Positions 10,553-18,139 of a DNA stretch of 64,000 nucleotides are shown here, one piece after another. Below the pieces are notes generated by a model. The model did no database searches, had not been told where the DNA came from, and saw only the letters and a program-made list of their open reading frames with translations. A program made the translations under genes and the position numbers. Origin of the DNA: Bacteroidia bacterium (GTDB taxonomy: Bacteria; Bacteroidota; Bacteroidia; B-17B0; Aurantibacillaceae); NCBI GenBank assembly GCA_016787785.1, contig JAEUTO010000011.1:310001-374000 (forward strand). Direction: 5' to 3'. The stretch's first letter is position 1. Each line of letters starts with the position of its first letter.

Positions 10553-10571
10553 AATGTTAAGAAAACGTTAA
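10553..10571 (-). promoter_or_regulatory. Candidate Pho-type box upstream of the porin gene
   Basis: AATGTTAA (10553-10560) and AACGTTAA (10564-10571) are spaced 11 bases start to start. On the minus strand this reads TTAACG-N5-TTAACA and sits 50 bases before the porin start, nearly the same distance as the matching element before pit. Confidence 0.5.
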
Positions 10572-10587
10572 ATTGTAAATGTATGGG

Positions 10588-10971
10588 TCATTTTTTTAAA
10601 GAATCGCGAATCTCCATCAATAATTTTTCTGTAGTGCTTGGTTCAGGATCAACTACGGCTGCCGCCTCTTCTTTTTTCTTCATCTTATTAATGCCTTTTA
10701 TCATTAAAAACAAAGCAAAAGCAACAAAGATGAACGAAATGATCTGCGAAAGAAAATTGCCATATTTAATGGCTGTGCCTGGCACCACTAATTGAGAAAG
10801 GTCGGCAATGTGTGCAGCTTTTAACGCCGGCGTTAATATGGCCGGTGTAATTATATCGTCTACCAATGATTTTACAATTCCGCTAAATGCCGCGCCAATT
10901 ACAACCCCAATAGCAAGATCAACAACATTGCCTTTTACTGCAAAGGCCTTAAATTCTGATAAAACTCCCAT
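10588..10971 (-). CDS. mscL: Large-conductance mechanosensitive channel
   Basis: The 127-residue protein is a typical MscL. It starts with the amphipathic N-terminal helix MGVLSEFKAFAVKGNVVDLA, then the first pore helix (VVIGAAFSGIVKSLVDDIITP), a periplasmic loop, and the second helix (FIFVAFALFLMIKGINKM), ending in a charged cytoplasmic helix with 'EKLLMEIRDSL'. It opens under membrane tension to release solutes during hypo-osmotic shock. The gene starts 10 bases after the upstream OmpA gene, so the two are likely one transcript. Confidence 0.95.
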   Translation of the reverse strand: MGVLSEFKAFAVKGNVVDLAIGVVIGAAFSGIVKSLVDDIITPAILTPALKAAHIADLSQLVVPGTAIKYGNFLSQIISFIFVAFALFLMIKGINKMKKKEEAAAVVDPEPSTTEKLLMEIRDSLKK

Positions 10972-10981
10972 ATATTAAATT

Positions 10982-11986
10982 TTAATTATTATTTCCAAGT
11001 ACTTTTAATAGTTCGTCTAACTTCGGCGTTAAGATGATCTCCGTTCTGCGGTTCTTTTTTCTAGCTTCAGCAGTTTTAGCGGGATCCAAAGGAAAAAATT
11101 CGCCGCGACCCGCTGCGGTAATACGTTGCGATTCTATTTTTGCACTTGACAACATTATTTTTGTAACCGAAGTTGCTCTCATTACACTTAAGTCCCAATT
11201 ATCTTTTATTTCGCCTGCGCCTTTCATTGGCACATCATCTGTGTGGCCTTCTACCAATACATTTATGTCGGGGTTTTGCTCTAATACTTTTGCAACACTT
11301 TTTAATGCTTCAACACCTTTTGCTTCAACATTGGTTTTTCCGCTGGCAAATAAAAGGCTCTCGTCCATACTTACATACACTTTACCGTTCTTCTGCGTAA
11401 TGGTCAATCCTTTACCTTCAAAGCCAATTAAAGCATCGCTTAGTTTTTTCTTTAGGTCTGCTGCTGCCTGATCTTTCTTTTTAAGAATGTCCTCTAATTC
11501 GGCTACGCGGGCTTCACGCTTTTTTAATTCTGCATTCAACATATCAAGATCAATTTTTTGAAGTGTAAGCTTTGCTTCAAGCGCTTTTAGCTCGTCCTGT
11601 TTTTTCAATAATTGCTCCTGCGTCATTTGCAGGTCGCCACTTAATTTGCTATTATCTTTTTCGCTGCCGCTTAATAATTTATTTAAACGATCCATTAATT
11701 GTTGGTTCAACTGATCGAGCTTATCGTATTTGGAAGTTAGGTTCCTGTAGCTACTTCCAACTATACTTGTATCTCTTTTTAAGCCTACATTTTCTTTTTC
11801 GTATTTGGTAAATTGCTCTTTTAACTCGGCTAATTTTGCTTCTGCTTCCTGAGTTGATTTTTTAAGGGAGGCGCGTTCAGTATCGCACTCATTTAATTTT
11901 GTTTTCGATTCATCCAACAATCTTGCGGGCACACAACCATAGGCTAAAAATAAGGCCGATACGGCTATTACTAAATATTTTTTCAT
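10982..11986 (-). CDS. OmpA family peptidoglycan-binding lipoprotein with coiled coil
   Basis: From the ATG at 11986 the protein has 334 residues. An earlier in-frame ATG at 12007 would add seven residues before the signal sequence, so I prefer the later one. MKKYLVIAVSALFLAYGC looks like a lipoprotein signal, with Cys 18 as lipidation site. Residues of about 30-200 are a long heptad-rich coiled coil, and the C-terminal part is an OmpA/MotB-like domain (ILVEGHTDD-like motif 'NVLVEGHTDDVP' and 'KKNRRTEIILTP') that binds peptidoglycan diaminopimelate. It would link the outer membrane to the wall. It is divergent from a TPR gene and shares a palindromic intergenic region with it. Confidence 0.87.
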   Translation of the reverse strand: MKKYLVIAVSALFLAYGCVPARLLDESKTKLNECDTERASLKKSTQEAEAKLAELKEQFTKYEKENVGLKRDTSIVGSSYRNLTSKYDKLDQLNQQLMDRLNKLLSGSEKDNSKLSGDLQMTQEQLLKKQDELKALEAKLTLQKIDLDMLNAELKKREARVAELEDILKKKDQAAADLKKKLSDALIGFEGKGLTITQKNGKVYVSMDESLLFASGKTNVEAKGVEALKSVAKVLEQNPDINVLVEGHTDDVPMKGAGEIKDNWDLSVMRATSVTKIMLSSAKIESQRITAAGRGEFFPLDPAKTAEARKKNRRTEIILTPKLDELLKVLGNNN

Positions 11987-12009
11987 CATGGTTAAATATA
12001 AGTCCATTT

Positions 12010-12032
12010 TTTAATACTTATAAAGTATTAAA
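12010..12032. promoter_or_regulatory. Perfect palindrome in a divergent promoter region
   Basis: TTTAATACTT (12010-12019) and AAGTATTAAA (12023-12032) are perfect 10-bp inverted arms with a 3-base centre. The site lies 24 bases before the OmpA lipoprotein start and 62 bases before the TPR protein start, so it could be an operator for either or both. No T-tract suggests termination. Confidence 0.4.
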
Positions 12033-12093
12033 TACCGTGTTTTTAACAAAGCTATTGTTTACAAAATACTTATCTTGTGAGGGCTATTATCAT

Positions 12094-13593
12094 TTGAAAA
12101 CACGGCTATTTATATCACTTCTCCTGTTCAAAACATTGCTTTTTTTTGGACAAAATATGTTAAAGGATTCTGCCGTATACAACAAACTTTTTAAAGAATA
12201 CCAGGCTGTAACCTCTACCGATCGCGTAAAAGCCTTTGCTGCTCTTAACAAGATCGAGAAAAAAAGCGCAGCGGAAAACAACTTTTATTACTTATCAGAA
12301 GCGCTTGTATATAAAGCCATTTTGCACTACTACGATAACAATTATGATAGCGCTAAAGTCTTAATTAACAAATCGCTAGCTTTAGCTTCAAAGGCGAATA
12401 ACGCTAAAGCGCAAATGCGCGCGTACAACTTATTAGGAGCCATCTATTATAACCAGGGTGACCTTAAAAACACCGAAAAATATTATAACGAAAAAATAAA
12501 GGTTGCGGAAAAAAATAACGATACGGCTGCAATTTATGGCACTTATTATAATATGGGCCTTGTTTATTTTCAGCAAGGTAATTATTTAAAATCGGCCGAT
12601 TATAATTTTAAGGCGTTGCCATATTTTGAGCGGATGAAAGACACTTTTAATACTATTTCATCTTTGCAGTCTATTGGGTATACCTATATGAATTTAGATG
12701 ATGTTCCATCGTCCATAAAATTTTACACCAAAGCCATCTCGTTGGCGCGCGGCTATAAAGATAAATACCAGTTAGCCGGAATTTATATTGATCTTGCAGC
12801 GGCGCAAGGCACTATAAACAAGCCTGATTCTGAATTGTACTACCTTGACCTTGCCCTTAAATTATCATCTAAAGAAAAAGATGATTTTCATTTTACTATC
12901 GCCCTGAACAACAAAGCCGACCATTACATCAGGCAAAAGAATTTTGCACAAGCGCTTATTTTATCGAAAGACGCCGAAAAATTAAATTTAAAAAGCGAAA
13001 GAAAATTAGTTTTGTGCGAAGTATACAACAACATGTCAAACGCCTATTATCGATTAAACAAATTAGATAGCGCTTTAAAATATGCACGCAGGGGTTACCT
13101 TATTGGCGCTGAAGTACAACAGGCAAAAACGGTTCGCTTATGCGCAAAAGTACTATCGTTAATTTATGAAGGCAAGAGAAATTCTGACAGTGCTTTAAAA
13201 TATTATAAAATGTATTCTGCTTTTAACGATACACTTAAAAAAGAAAGTCAGTTACGGGGTATTGCCCAAAAAGAATTCCTGTTCGAAAAACAAAACCAGG
13301 AAACCCTTCGCGCACAGGAAAAACTTTTAGCCGATACACGACTTGAAAAACAAAAACAAATAAACTTAATAGTAATTGTTGCGTCTATTTTATTAGCGGC
13401 CTTTTTAATGATCGGTATTATTAACTACCGACAAAAACAAAAAGCAAACGCGTTAGTGTTGGCTCAAAAAAAATTACTTGAAGAAAAACAAAAAGAAATT
13501 TTAGACTCCATTAATTATGCGAGCCGCATACAAAACAGTTTAATGCCAACTGAAAAATACATAGATAAAAGTTTAAAAAAATTAAAGCCGTGA
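12094..13593 (+). CDS. TPR sensor protein without output domain
   Basis: I start the gene at TTG 12094, which gives a signal peptide (KTRLFISLLLFKTLLFFGQ) and 499 residues; a longer upstream frame would run into the divergent OmpA gene. About residues 40-400 are tetratricopeptide repeats, then a membrane helix (INLIVIVASILLAAFLMIGI) and a coiled coil ending in ILDSINYASRIQNSLMPT. In the fused gene at 34-36 kb this helix runs directly into a SpoIIE phosphatase, but here the protein stops after 'EKYIDKSLKKLKP'. It may be a sensor that works with a separate phosphatase, or a shortened gene. acs starts four bases later. Confidence 0.75.
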   Translation: MKTRLFISLLLFKTLLFFGQNMLKDSAVYNKLFKEYQAVTSTDRVKAFAALNKIEKKSAAENNFYYLSEALVYKAILHYYDNNYDSAKVLINKSLALASKANNAKAQMRAYNLLGAIYYNQGDLKNTEKYYNEKIKVAEKNNDTAAIYGTYYNMGLVYFQQGNYLKSADYNFKALPYFERMKDTFNTISSLQSIGYTYMNLDDVPSSIKFYTKAISLARGYKDKYQLAGIYIDLAAAQGTINKPDSELYYLDLALKLSSKEKDDFHFTIALNNKADHYIRQKNFAQALILSKDAEKLNLKSERKLVLCEVYNNMSNAYYRLNKLDSALKYARRGYLIGAEVQQAKTVRLCAKVLSLIYEGKRNSDSALKYYKMYSAFNDTLKKESQLRGIAQKEFLFEKQNQETLRAQEKLLADTRLEKQKQINLIVIVASILLAAFLMIGIINYRQKQKANALVLAQKKLLEEKQKEILDSINYASRIQNSLMPTEKYIDKSLKKLKP

Positions 13594-13597
13594 CAAT

Positions 13598-15487
13598 ATG
13601 CAAATTAAAACACTAGAAGAATATAAAACAGCTTACAAAAAAAGCGTAGATGCTCCGGAAGAATTTTGGGCGGAAATAGCTTCTGAATTTTTGTGGACCA
13701 AAAAATGGGATAAGGTTTTAGACTGGAATTTTACTGAGCCAAAAATAAACTGGTTTGTTAATGGTAAATTAAATATTACCGAAAATTGTATTGACAGGCA
13801 TTTAGAAAAGAACAGCAGCAAAACCGCTTTTATTTGGGAGCCCAACGAGCCGGGAGACAAAAACAGAGCTATTACTTATAAAGAATTATCTGGCGCGGTA
13901 AATCGCTTGGCTAACGCTTTAAAAAGTTTTGATGTTAAAAAAGGGGATCGTGTTTGCATTTACATGCCAATGATCCCCGAAGCGGTTTATGCTATGCTCG
14001 CCTGTGCAAGGGTTGGCGCCATTCACTCGGTTGTATTTGGCGGTTTTAGTGCGCAGTCAATTCAGGATAGAATAAATGATTCGCAATGTAAGGTTGTGTT
14101 AACAAGTGATGGTGCTTACCGCGGCAACAAACAATTACCAATGAAGGTTACGGTAGACGAGGCGTTAAAAAACTGTCCTTCGGTTACAAATGTTTTAGTT
14201 TACAAACGCACAGGCGAAAGTGTAAATATGAACCCCGGCAGGGACTTGGATTGGGAAACAGAATGCCAAAAACAATCTGCTGAATGTGAACCAGAAGTAA
14301 TGGACAGTGAAGATCCTTTGTTTATTCTTTATACATCCGGAAGCACCGGCAAGCCCAAAGGCGTTGTGCATAGCTGCGGAGGCTTTATGGTTTACACCGC
14401 TTACTCTTTTCAAAATGTTTTTCAATATCAGGAAAACGAGGTGTATTGGTGTACCGCCGATGTGGGCTGGATAACGGGACATTCTTATATTACATACGGA
14501 CCTTTATTATCAGGCGCCACTTCTGTTATTTTTGAAGGCGTTCCGAATTATCCCGATAGCGGCAGGTTTTGGCAAGTAGTAGATAAACTCAAGGTAAATA
14601 TATTTTATACTGCGCCAACCGCTATTCGGGCATTAGAGGCAGCGGGTTTGGATTTTGTTAAGCCCTATAAATTAAATACCCTTCGCGTCTTGGGAAGCGT
14701 AGGCGAACCAATAAACGAAGAAGCCTGGCACTGGTATCACAAAAATATTGGCAAAGAAAAATGCCCCATTGTTGATACATGGTGGCAAACCGAAACGGGT
14801 GGAATTTTAATTTCTCCTTTAGCAAATATCACACCGTTAAAACCAGGTTTTGCAACTTTACCTTTGCCGGGCGTGCAACCGATTTTGGTAGATGAAAAAG
14901 GAAAAGAAATTTTAGGAAATGGTGTAGAAGGAAATCTTTGTGTTAAATTTCCGTGGCCATCCATCATACGAACAACTTATGGCGATCATGAACGTTGCCG
15001 CACAACTTATTTTGCTACATACCCTAATTTATATTTTACAGGCGACGGTTGCAAACGTGATGAAGACGGTTACTACAGAATTACCGGAAGAGTAGATGAT
15101 GTTATTAATGTGAGCGGTCACAGAATAGGAACCGCAGAAGTAGAAAGCGCCATTAACGAGCAGGCTGACGTTGTGGAGTCTGCGGTTGTTGCTTTTCCTC
15201 ATGAAATAAAAGGACAGGGTTTATACGCTTTTTGTATTGTTCAAAAAACAACTAAAACGCCTGAACAAATAAAAAAAGAAATTAACGATTGCGTTAATAA
15301 AATAATTGGTGCGATTGCGCGGCCAGATAAAATTCAAATAGTGAGTGGTTTGCCAAAAACACGGAGTGGAAAGATCATGCGCCGTATTTTAAGAAAAGTT
15401 GCTGAAGGAGAATTAGCAAATTTAGGCGACACCTCAACACTTTTAGATCCATCTGTTGTTGACGAAATAATAAAAGGAAGGTTATAG
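13598..15487 (+). CDS. acs: Acetyl-CoA synthetase
   Basis: The 629-residue protein is an AMP-forming acetate-CoA ligase. It shows the AMP-binding P-loop YTSGSTGKPKG, the substrate-site motif 'DTWWQTETGG', the hinge region 'YYRITGRVDDVINVSGHRIG' and the acetylatable lysine motif PKTRSGKIMRR near the C-terminus. It activates acetate through acetyl-AMP to acetyl-CoA in the cytosol. Length and motifs fit the Acs family rather than propionyl-CoA ligases, although related short-chain acids cannot be ruled out. It follows the TPR gene by four bases and its stop overlaps the next gene's GTG start by one base, so all are likely one operon. Confidence 0.95.
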   Translation: MQIKTLEEYKTAYKKSVDAPEEFWAEIASEFLWTKKWDKVLDWNFTEPKINWFVNGKLNITENCIDRHLEKNSSKTAFIWEPNEPGDKNRAITYKELSGAVNRLANALKSFDVKKGDRVCIYMPMIPEAVYAMLACARVGAIHSVVFGGFSAQSIQDRINDSQCKVVLTSDGAYRGNKQLPMKVTVDEALKNCPSVTNVLVYKRTGESVNMNPGRDLDWETECQKQSAECEPEVMDSEDPLFILYTSGSTGKPKGVVHSCGGFMVYTAYSFQNVFQYQENEVYWCTADVGWITGHSYITYGPLLSGATSVIFEGVPNYPDSGRFWQVVDKLKVNIFYTAPTAIRALEAAGLDFVKPYKLNTLRVLGSVGEPINEEAWHWYHKNIGKEKCPIVDTWWQTETGGILISPLANITPLKPGFATLPLPGVQPILVDEKGKEILGNGVEGNLCVKFPWPSIIRTTYGDHERCRTTYFATYPNLYFTGDGCKRDEDGYYRITGRVDDVINVSGHRIGTAEVESAINEQADVVESAVVAFPHEIKGQGLYAFCIVQKTTKTPEQIKKEINDCVNKIIGAIARPDKIQIVSGLPKTRSGKIMRRILRKVAEGELANLGDTSTLLDPSVVDEIIKGRL

Positions 15488-15990
15488 TGGAAACACTTAT
15501 TTATAATTATTATAGTTCTCCTATCGGTGAGATTGAATTAGCGGCGGACGATGAAGGTTTGCTTTGGACAAAATTTTTGGAAACAGAAAAAAACAAGAGG
15601 GCAAAACAGGCAGAAACAGAATCAGCGCTTTTTTCGAAAGTAAAAGAGCAGTTTACAAAATACTTTAACAACGAATTAGATAATTTTGAACTGCCTTTAG
15701 TTATTCGTGGCACAGATTTTCAAAAAACCGTTTGGCAAAAATTAACTTTAATACCATATGGCAAAACAATAAGCTACCTAACTTTGAGCAAACAAGTGGG
15801 CGATGTAAAAGCAATTCGTGCCGTTGCATCTACCAATGGAAAAAATCGTTTTTGTATTATCATTCCTTGTCATAGAGTTATCGGATCCGATGGTTCTTTA
15901 ACCGGTTATGCGGGCGATCTGTGGCGAAAAAAATGGTTATTAGAACATGAATCAAAAAACAAAAATTATCAAACAAATCTTTTTATATGA
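15487..15990 (+). CDS. ogt: Methylated-DNA--protein-cysteine methyltransferase
   Basis: The 167-residue protein repairs O6-alkylguanine by moving the alkyl group to its own cysteine. The active site IIPCHRVIG is clear at about residues 125-133, with the helix-turn-helix arginine finger region 'GDVKAIRAVASTNGKN' before it and 'LTGYAGDLWRKKWLLEHE' after it. The start is GTG 15487, which overlaps the acs stop (TAGTG), and the stop overlaps the next gene's start (ATGA). A decayed copy of its 3' half lies about 900 bases downstream. Confidence 0.93.
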   Translation: METLIYNYYSSPIGEIELAADDEGLLWTKFLETEKNKRAKQAETESALFSKVKEQFTKYFNNELDNFELPLVIRGTDFQKTVWQKLTLIPYGKTISYLTLSKQVGDVKAIRAVASTNGKNRFCIIIPCHRVIGSDGSLTGYAGDLWRKKWLLEHESKNKNYQTNLFI

Positions 15991-16577
15991 AGACATACGT
16001 TGACAAAGCCATTAATTATAAAAAATATGTTGATCTCCTAGATAGCTTAATGGCAGAGGGAAAAACAACCGGACCAAACCAAAGCCCAGACTATTTAAAT
16101 TACGCAAAATTAAATCTGGCACGCATACACCGCCTAAACAAAACAGCAACCTTGACAGAGGAATTAAAAGAGGTTTTAAAGAAAGTAAAATTGCCTTTTA
16201 TCTTTTTGGTTTTAACCGAAGGCTGGTGTGGTGACGCAGCCCAAAATATTCCAACCCTGCATTTAATTGAAGAAGAATGCAAAAAAATTGAATTGAAATT
16301 AATTTTAAGAGATGAGAATTTAGAATTAATGGATCGGTATTTAACCAACGGAGGAAGATCTATTCCAAAATTAATTTGTTTGGAAAAAGAAAGTTTGAAA
16401 GAGGTGTTTACCTGGGGCCCCAGACCGGAGGCTGTTCAACAAACAGTTCTTGAATTAAAAGAAAAACAGGTTTCGTTGATGGAAAAAGCAGAAATCGTTC
16501 ACAAATGGTATTCACTAGATAAAACCTTTAGCCTACAGAAGGAATTAAAAGAGTTAATAGAGAAACACTTGACCTGA
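15987..16577 (+). CDS. Thioredoxin-like protein with single active-site cysteine
   Basis: The 196-residue protein has a thioredoxin fold core: 'FIFLVLTEGWCGDAAQNIPTL'-type strand and helix, then 'RSIPKLICL' with the cis-proline. The usual CxxC is WCGDA here, so only the first cysteine remains, as in the Thioredoxin_9-like families of Bacteroidota. There is no signal peptide, so it is cytosolic. The four-base overlap (ATGA) with ogt suggests translational coupling and perhaps a shared role in alkylation or oxidative stress, but that is inference from position. The substrate is unknown. Confidence 0.75.
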   Translation: MKTYVDKAINYKKYVDLLDSLMAEGKTTGPNQSPDYLNYAKLNLARIHRLNKTATLTEELKEVLKKVKLPFIFLVLTEGWCGDAAQNIPTLHLIEEECKKIELKLILRDENLELMDRYLTNGGRSIPKLICLEKESLKEVFTWGPRPEAVQQTVLELKEKQVSLMEKAEIVHKWYSLDKTFSLQKELKELIEKHLT

Positions 16578-16675
16578 TCATGCATTATTAGCACTTCCCA
16601 CAAAAGAGCTAAAGTTCTACTAATGGTAAACTTCGTTGAATAACAAAAAACTCTATTTAGAAAAGCCTTCAGTTA

Positions 16676-16854
16676 TTAAATTTTTTCAAAACAAGTAGGT
16701 TATGTTAAAGTATTCGCGGCGGTGCGTTCTCCAATGGAAAAATAGTTTTTGTATTGTCATTCCTTGTCATAGCGTTATTAGAACAGGTGCTTCTTTAGCC
16801 GTTTAGCTCGGGGATCTGTAGTATAAGAATAGTTGTTAGATCACGAATTAAAAC
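16676..16854 (+). pseudogene. Decayed second copy of the ogt 3' half
   Basis: This lies in the 340-base gap between the thioredoxin-like and acyltransferase genes. It aligns base by base, almost without gaps, to ogt positions of about 15780-15955, including an exact 16-base block around the active site (TCATTCCTTGTCATAG). Read in the ogt frame it gives KNSFCIVIPCHSVI, with the invariant PCHR arginine changed to serine, followed by several stops (after SLAV, GDL, NSC and ITN). A stop also precedes the conserved block. The 5' half is not recognisable. The rest of the gap (16578-16675) holds nothing I can name. Confidence 0.85.
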
Positions 16855-16874
16855 GCACTAATCATAGGGCTGAG

Positions 16875-16905
16875 TTGTTTTAATTCCAATTAAAAATTAT
16901 CTTTA
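16875..16905 (+). promoter_or_regulatory. Promoter TTG-N20-TATCTTTA
   Basis: TTG at 16875-16877 and TATCTTTA at 16898-16905 are separated by 20 bases, the spacing of Bacteroidota sigma-A promoters (-33 TTG, -7 TAnnTTTG). Transcription would start near 16912, just before the acyltransferase ATG at 16919. Confidence 0.5.
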
Positions 16906-16918
16906 CTGACCTAACATA

Positions 16919-18139
16919 ATGAGCCCAACCAGCCCTATAATTATAATTGTTTCTTTACTTGTTGCATTGCTCACAACAAAACTTGTAAGTGTTTGGTTTA
17001 AGATACAATTAAAGCCGGTAAAGTATATATCTATAGATGGGCTTAGGGGCTATCTTGCTTTTTTTGTTTTTCTTCATCATTCTTCTGTTTACTGCTTTTT
17101 CTTGCCAACGTGGAACTGGGCAGCACCTCCTTCTAATTTATTTACCCATTTTGGACAAACCAGTGTATCACTATTTTTTATGGTAACCGGTTTTTTGTTT
17201 TTTTCGAAACTGATAGAAGCGAGGGAGAAAAAAATTGATTGGCTGCATTTTTTTGTTTCACGATTTTTAAGATTATATCCACTATATATTTTTGTTTTAG
17301 CTGCGGTGTTTTTTATCGCTTTCTTTATGACGGATCTAAAATTTCTTGAGCCAATGAGCAAAATATTGTCAGAAGCCAAACATTGGTTCCTGTTTGCGAT
17401 GTATGATAATCCAAATATTAATACTTATAGTGAAACAAATGGCATTATGGCAAGTGTTATTTGGTCAATTAAATATGAGTGGCTTTTTTATTTCTCGTTG
17501 CCGGTTCTTGGGTTGATCTTTTTTAAACAACGCCCGGCAATAATAACGTTGTTATTGAGTTGTTTTATTGTTTTCTCTTTTTTTTATTTTACTTATATAA
17601 AAGTCTTTCATTTTTATTCTTTTTTAGGAGGTTTAATAGCTGCTATTTTAGCTAAGAATGATGTGTTCCTAAAACTTTCAAAGCATTTTTTGTCTTCGTT
17701 AATTATCATTACTTGCCTTTTTTTAGCGGTGTGTTTTTTTGAAACCGCATATTTAGTAACCCCGTTGATATTGACCTCAATTGCATTTATTTTAATTGCC
17801 GGGGGAAACACGATCTTTGGAATTCTTTCCATTAATGTGTCAAGGCAGATCGGTCAATTATCTTATAGTATATACTTGTTACATACTACTTTATTATTTA
17901 TTATTTACAGAATGATAATCGGAATTGATGTGGCGGGTAAATATAGTGTAGAAAAATTTTGGGCTATCAATATGTGTCTTGCCGTAGTTTTAATTCTATT
18001 GAGTTTTGCAACTTATTATTTTATTGAATTACCAAGCATTAACTCTTCAGGCAAGGTCACCAAAAAAATTTACAACCTTAAAGCAAGGTTCGTTAAAACC
18101 GTTAAGCCAACTCGTACATCTTCCCAGGACGGGATTTGA
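16919..18139 (+). CDS. Acyltransferase 3 family membrane protein
   Basis: The 406-residue protein is very hydrophobic with about ten membrane segments. 'YISIDGLRGYLAFFVFLHHSS' near the N-terminus contains the (R/D)GLRG and catalytic-histidine region of the acyltransferase 3 family, and 'IGQLSYSIYLLHT' is the conserved C-terminal motif. Such proteins O-acylate surface sugars or lipids, drawing on a cytosolic acyl donor. The substrate is unknown and no sugar-synthesis genes adjoin it. It has its own promoter and converges on dprA, with the two coding ends overlapping by 38 bases. Confidence 0.88.
   Translation: MSPTSPIIIIVSLLVALLTTKLVSVWFKIQLKPVKYISIDGLRGYLAFFVFLHHSSVYCFFLPTWNWAAPPSNLFTHFGQTSVSLFFMVTGFLFFSKLIEAREKKIDWLHFFVSRFLRLYPLYIFVLAAVFFIAFFMTDLKFLEPMSKILSEAKHWFLFAMYDNPNINTYSETNGIMASVIWSIKYEWLFYFSLPVLGLIFFKQRPAIITLLLSCFIVFSFFYFTYIKVFHFYSFLGGLIAAILAKNDVFLKLSKHFLSSLIIITCLFLAVCFFETAYLVTPLILTSIAFILIAGGNTIFGILSINVSRQIGQLSYSIYLLHTTLLFIIYRMIIGIDVAGKYSVEKFWAINMCLAVVLILLSFATYYFIELPSINSSGKVTKKIYNLKARFVKTVKPTRTSSQDGI

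Noticed and set aside
11899-12093. Upstream extension of the TPR frame at 12094 (65 more residues)
   Set aside because: The extension reads antisense into the divergent OmpA lipoprotein gene and adds no domain; TTG 12094 gives a proper signal peptide.
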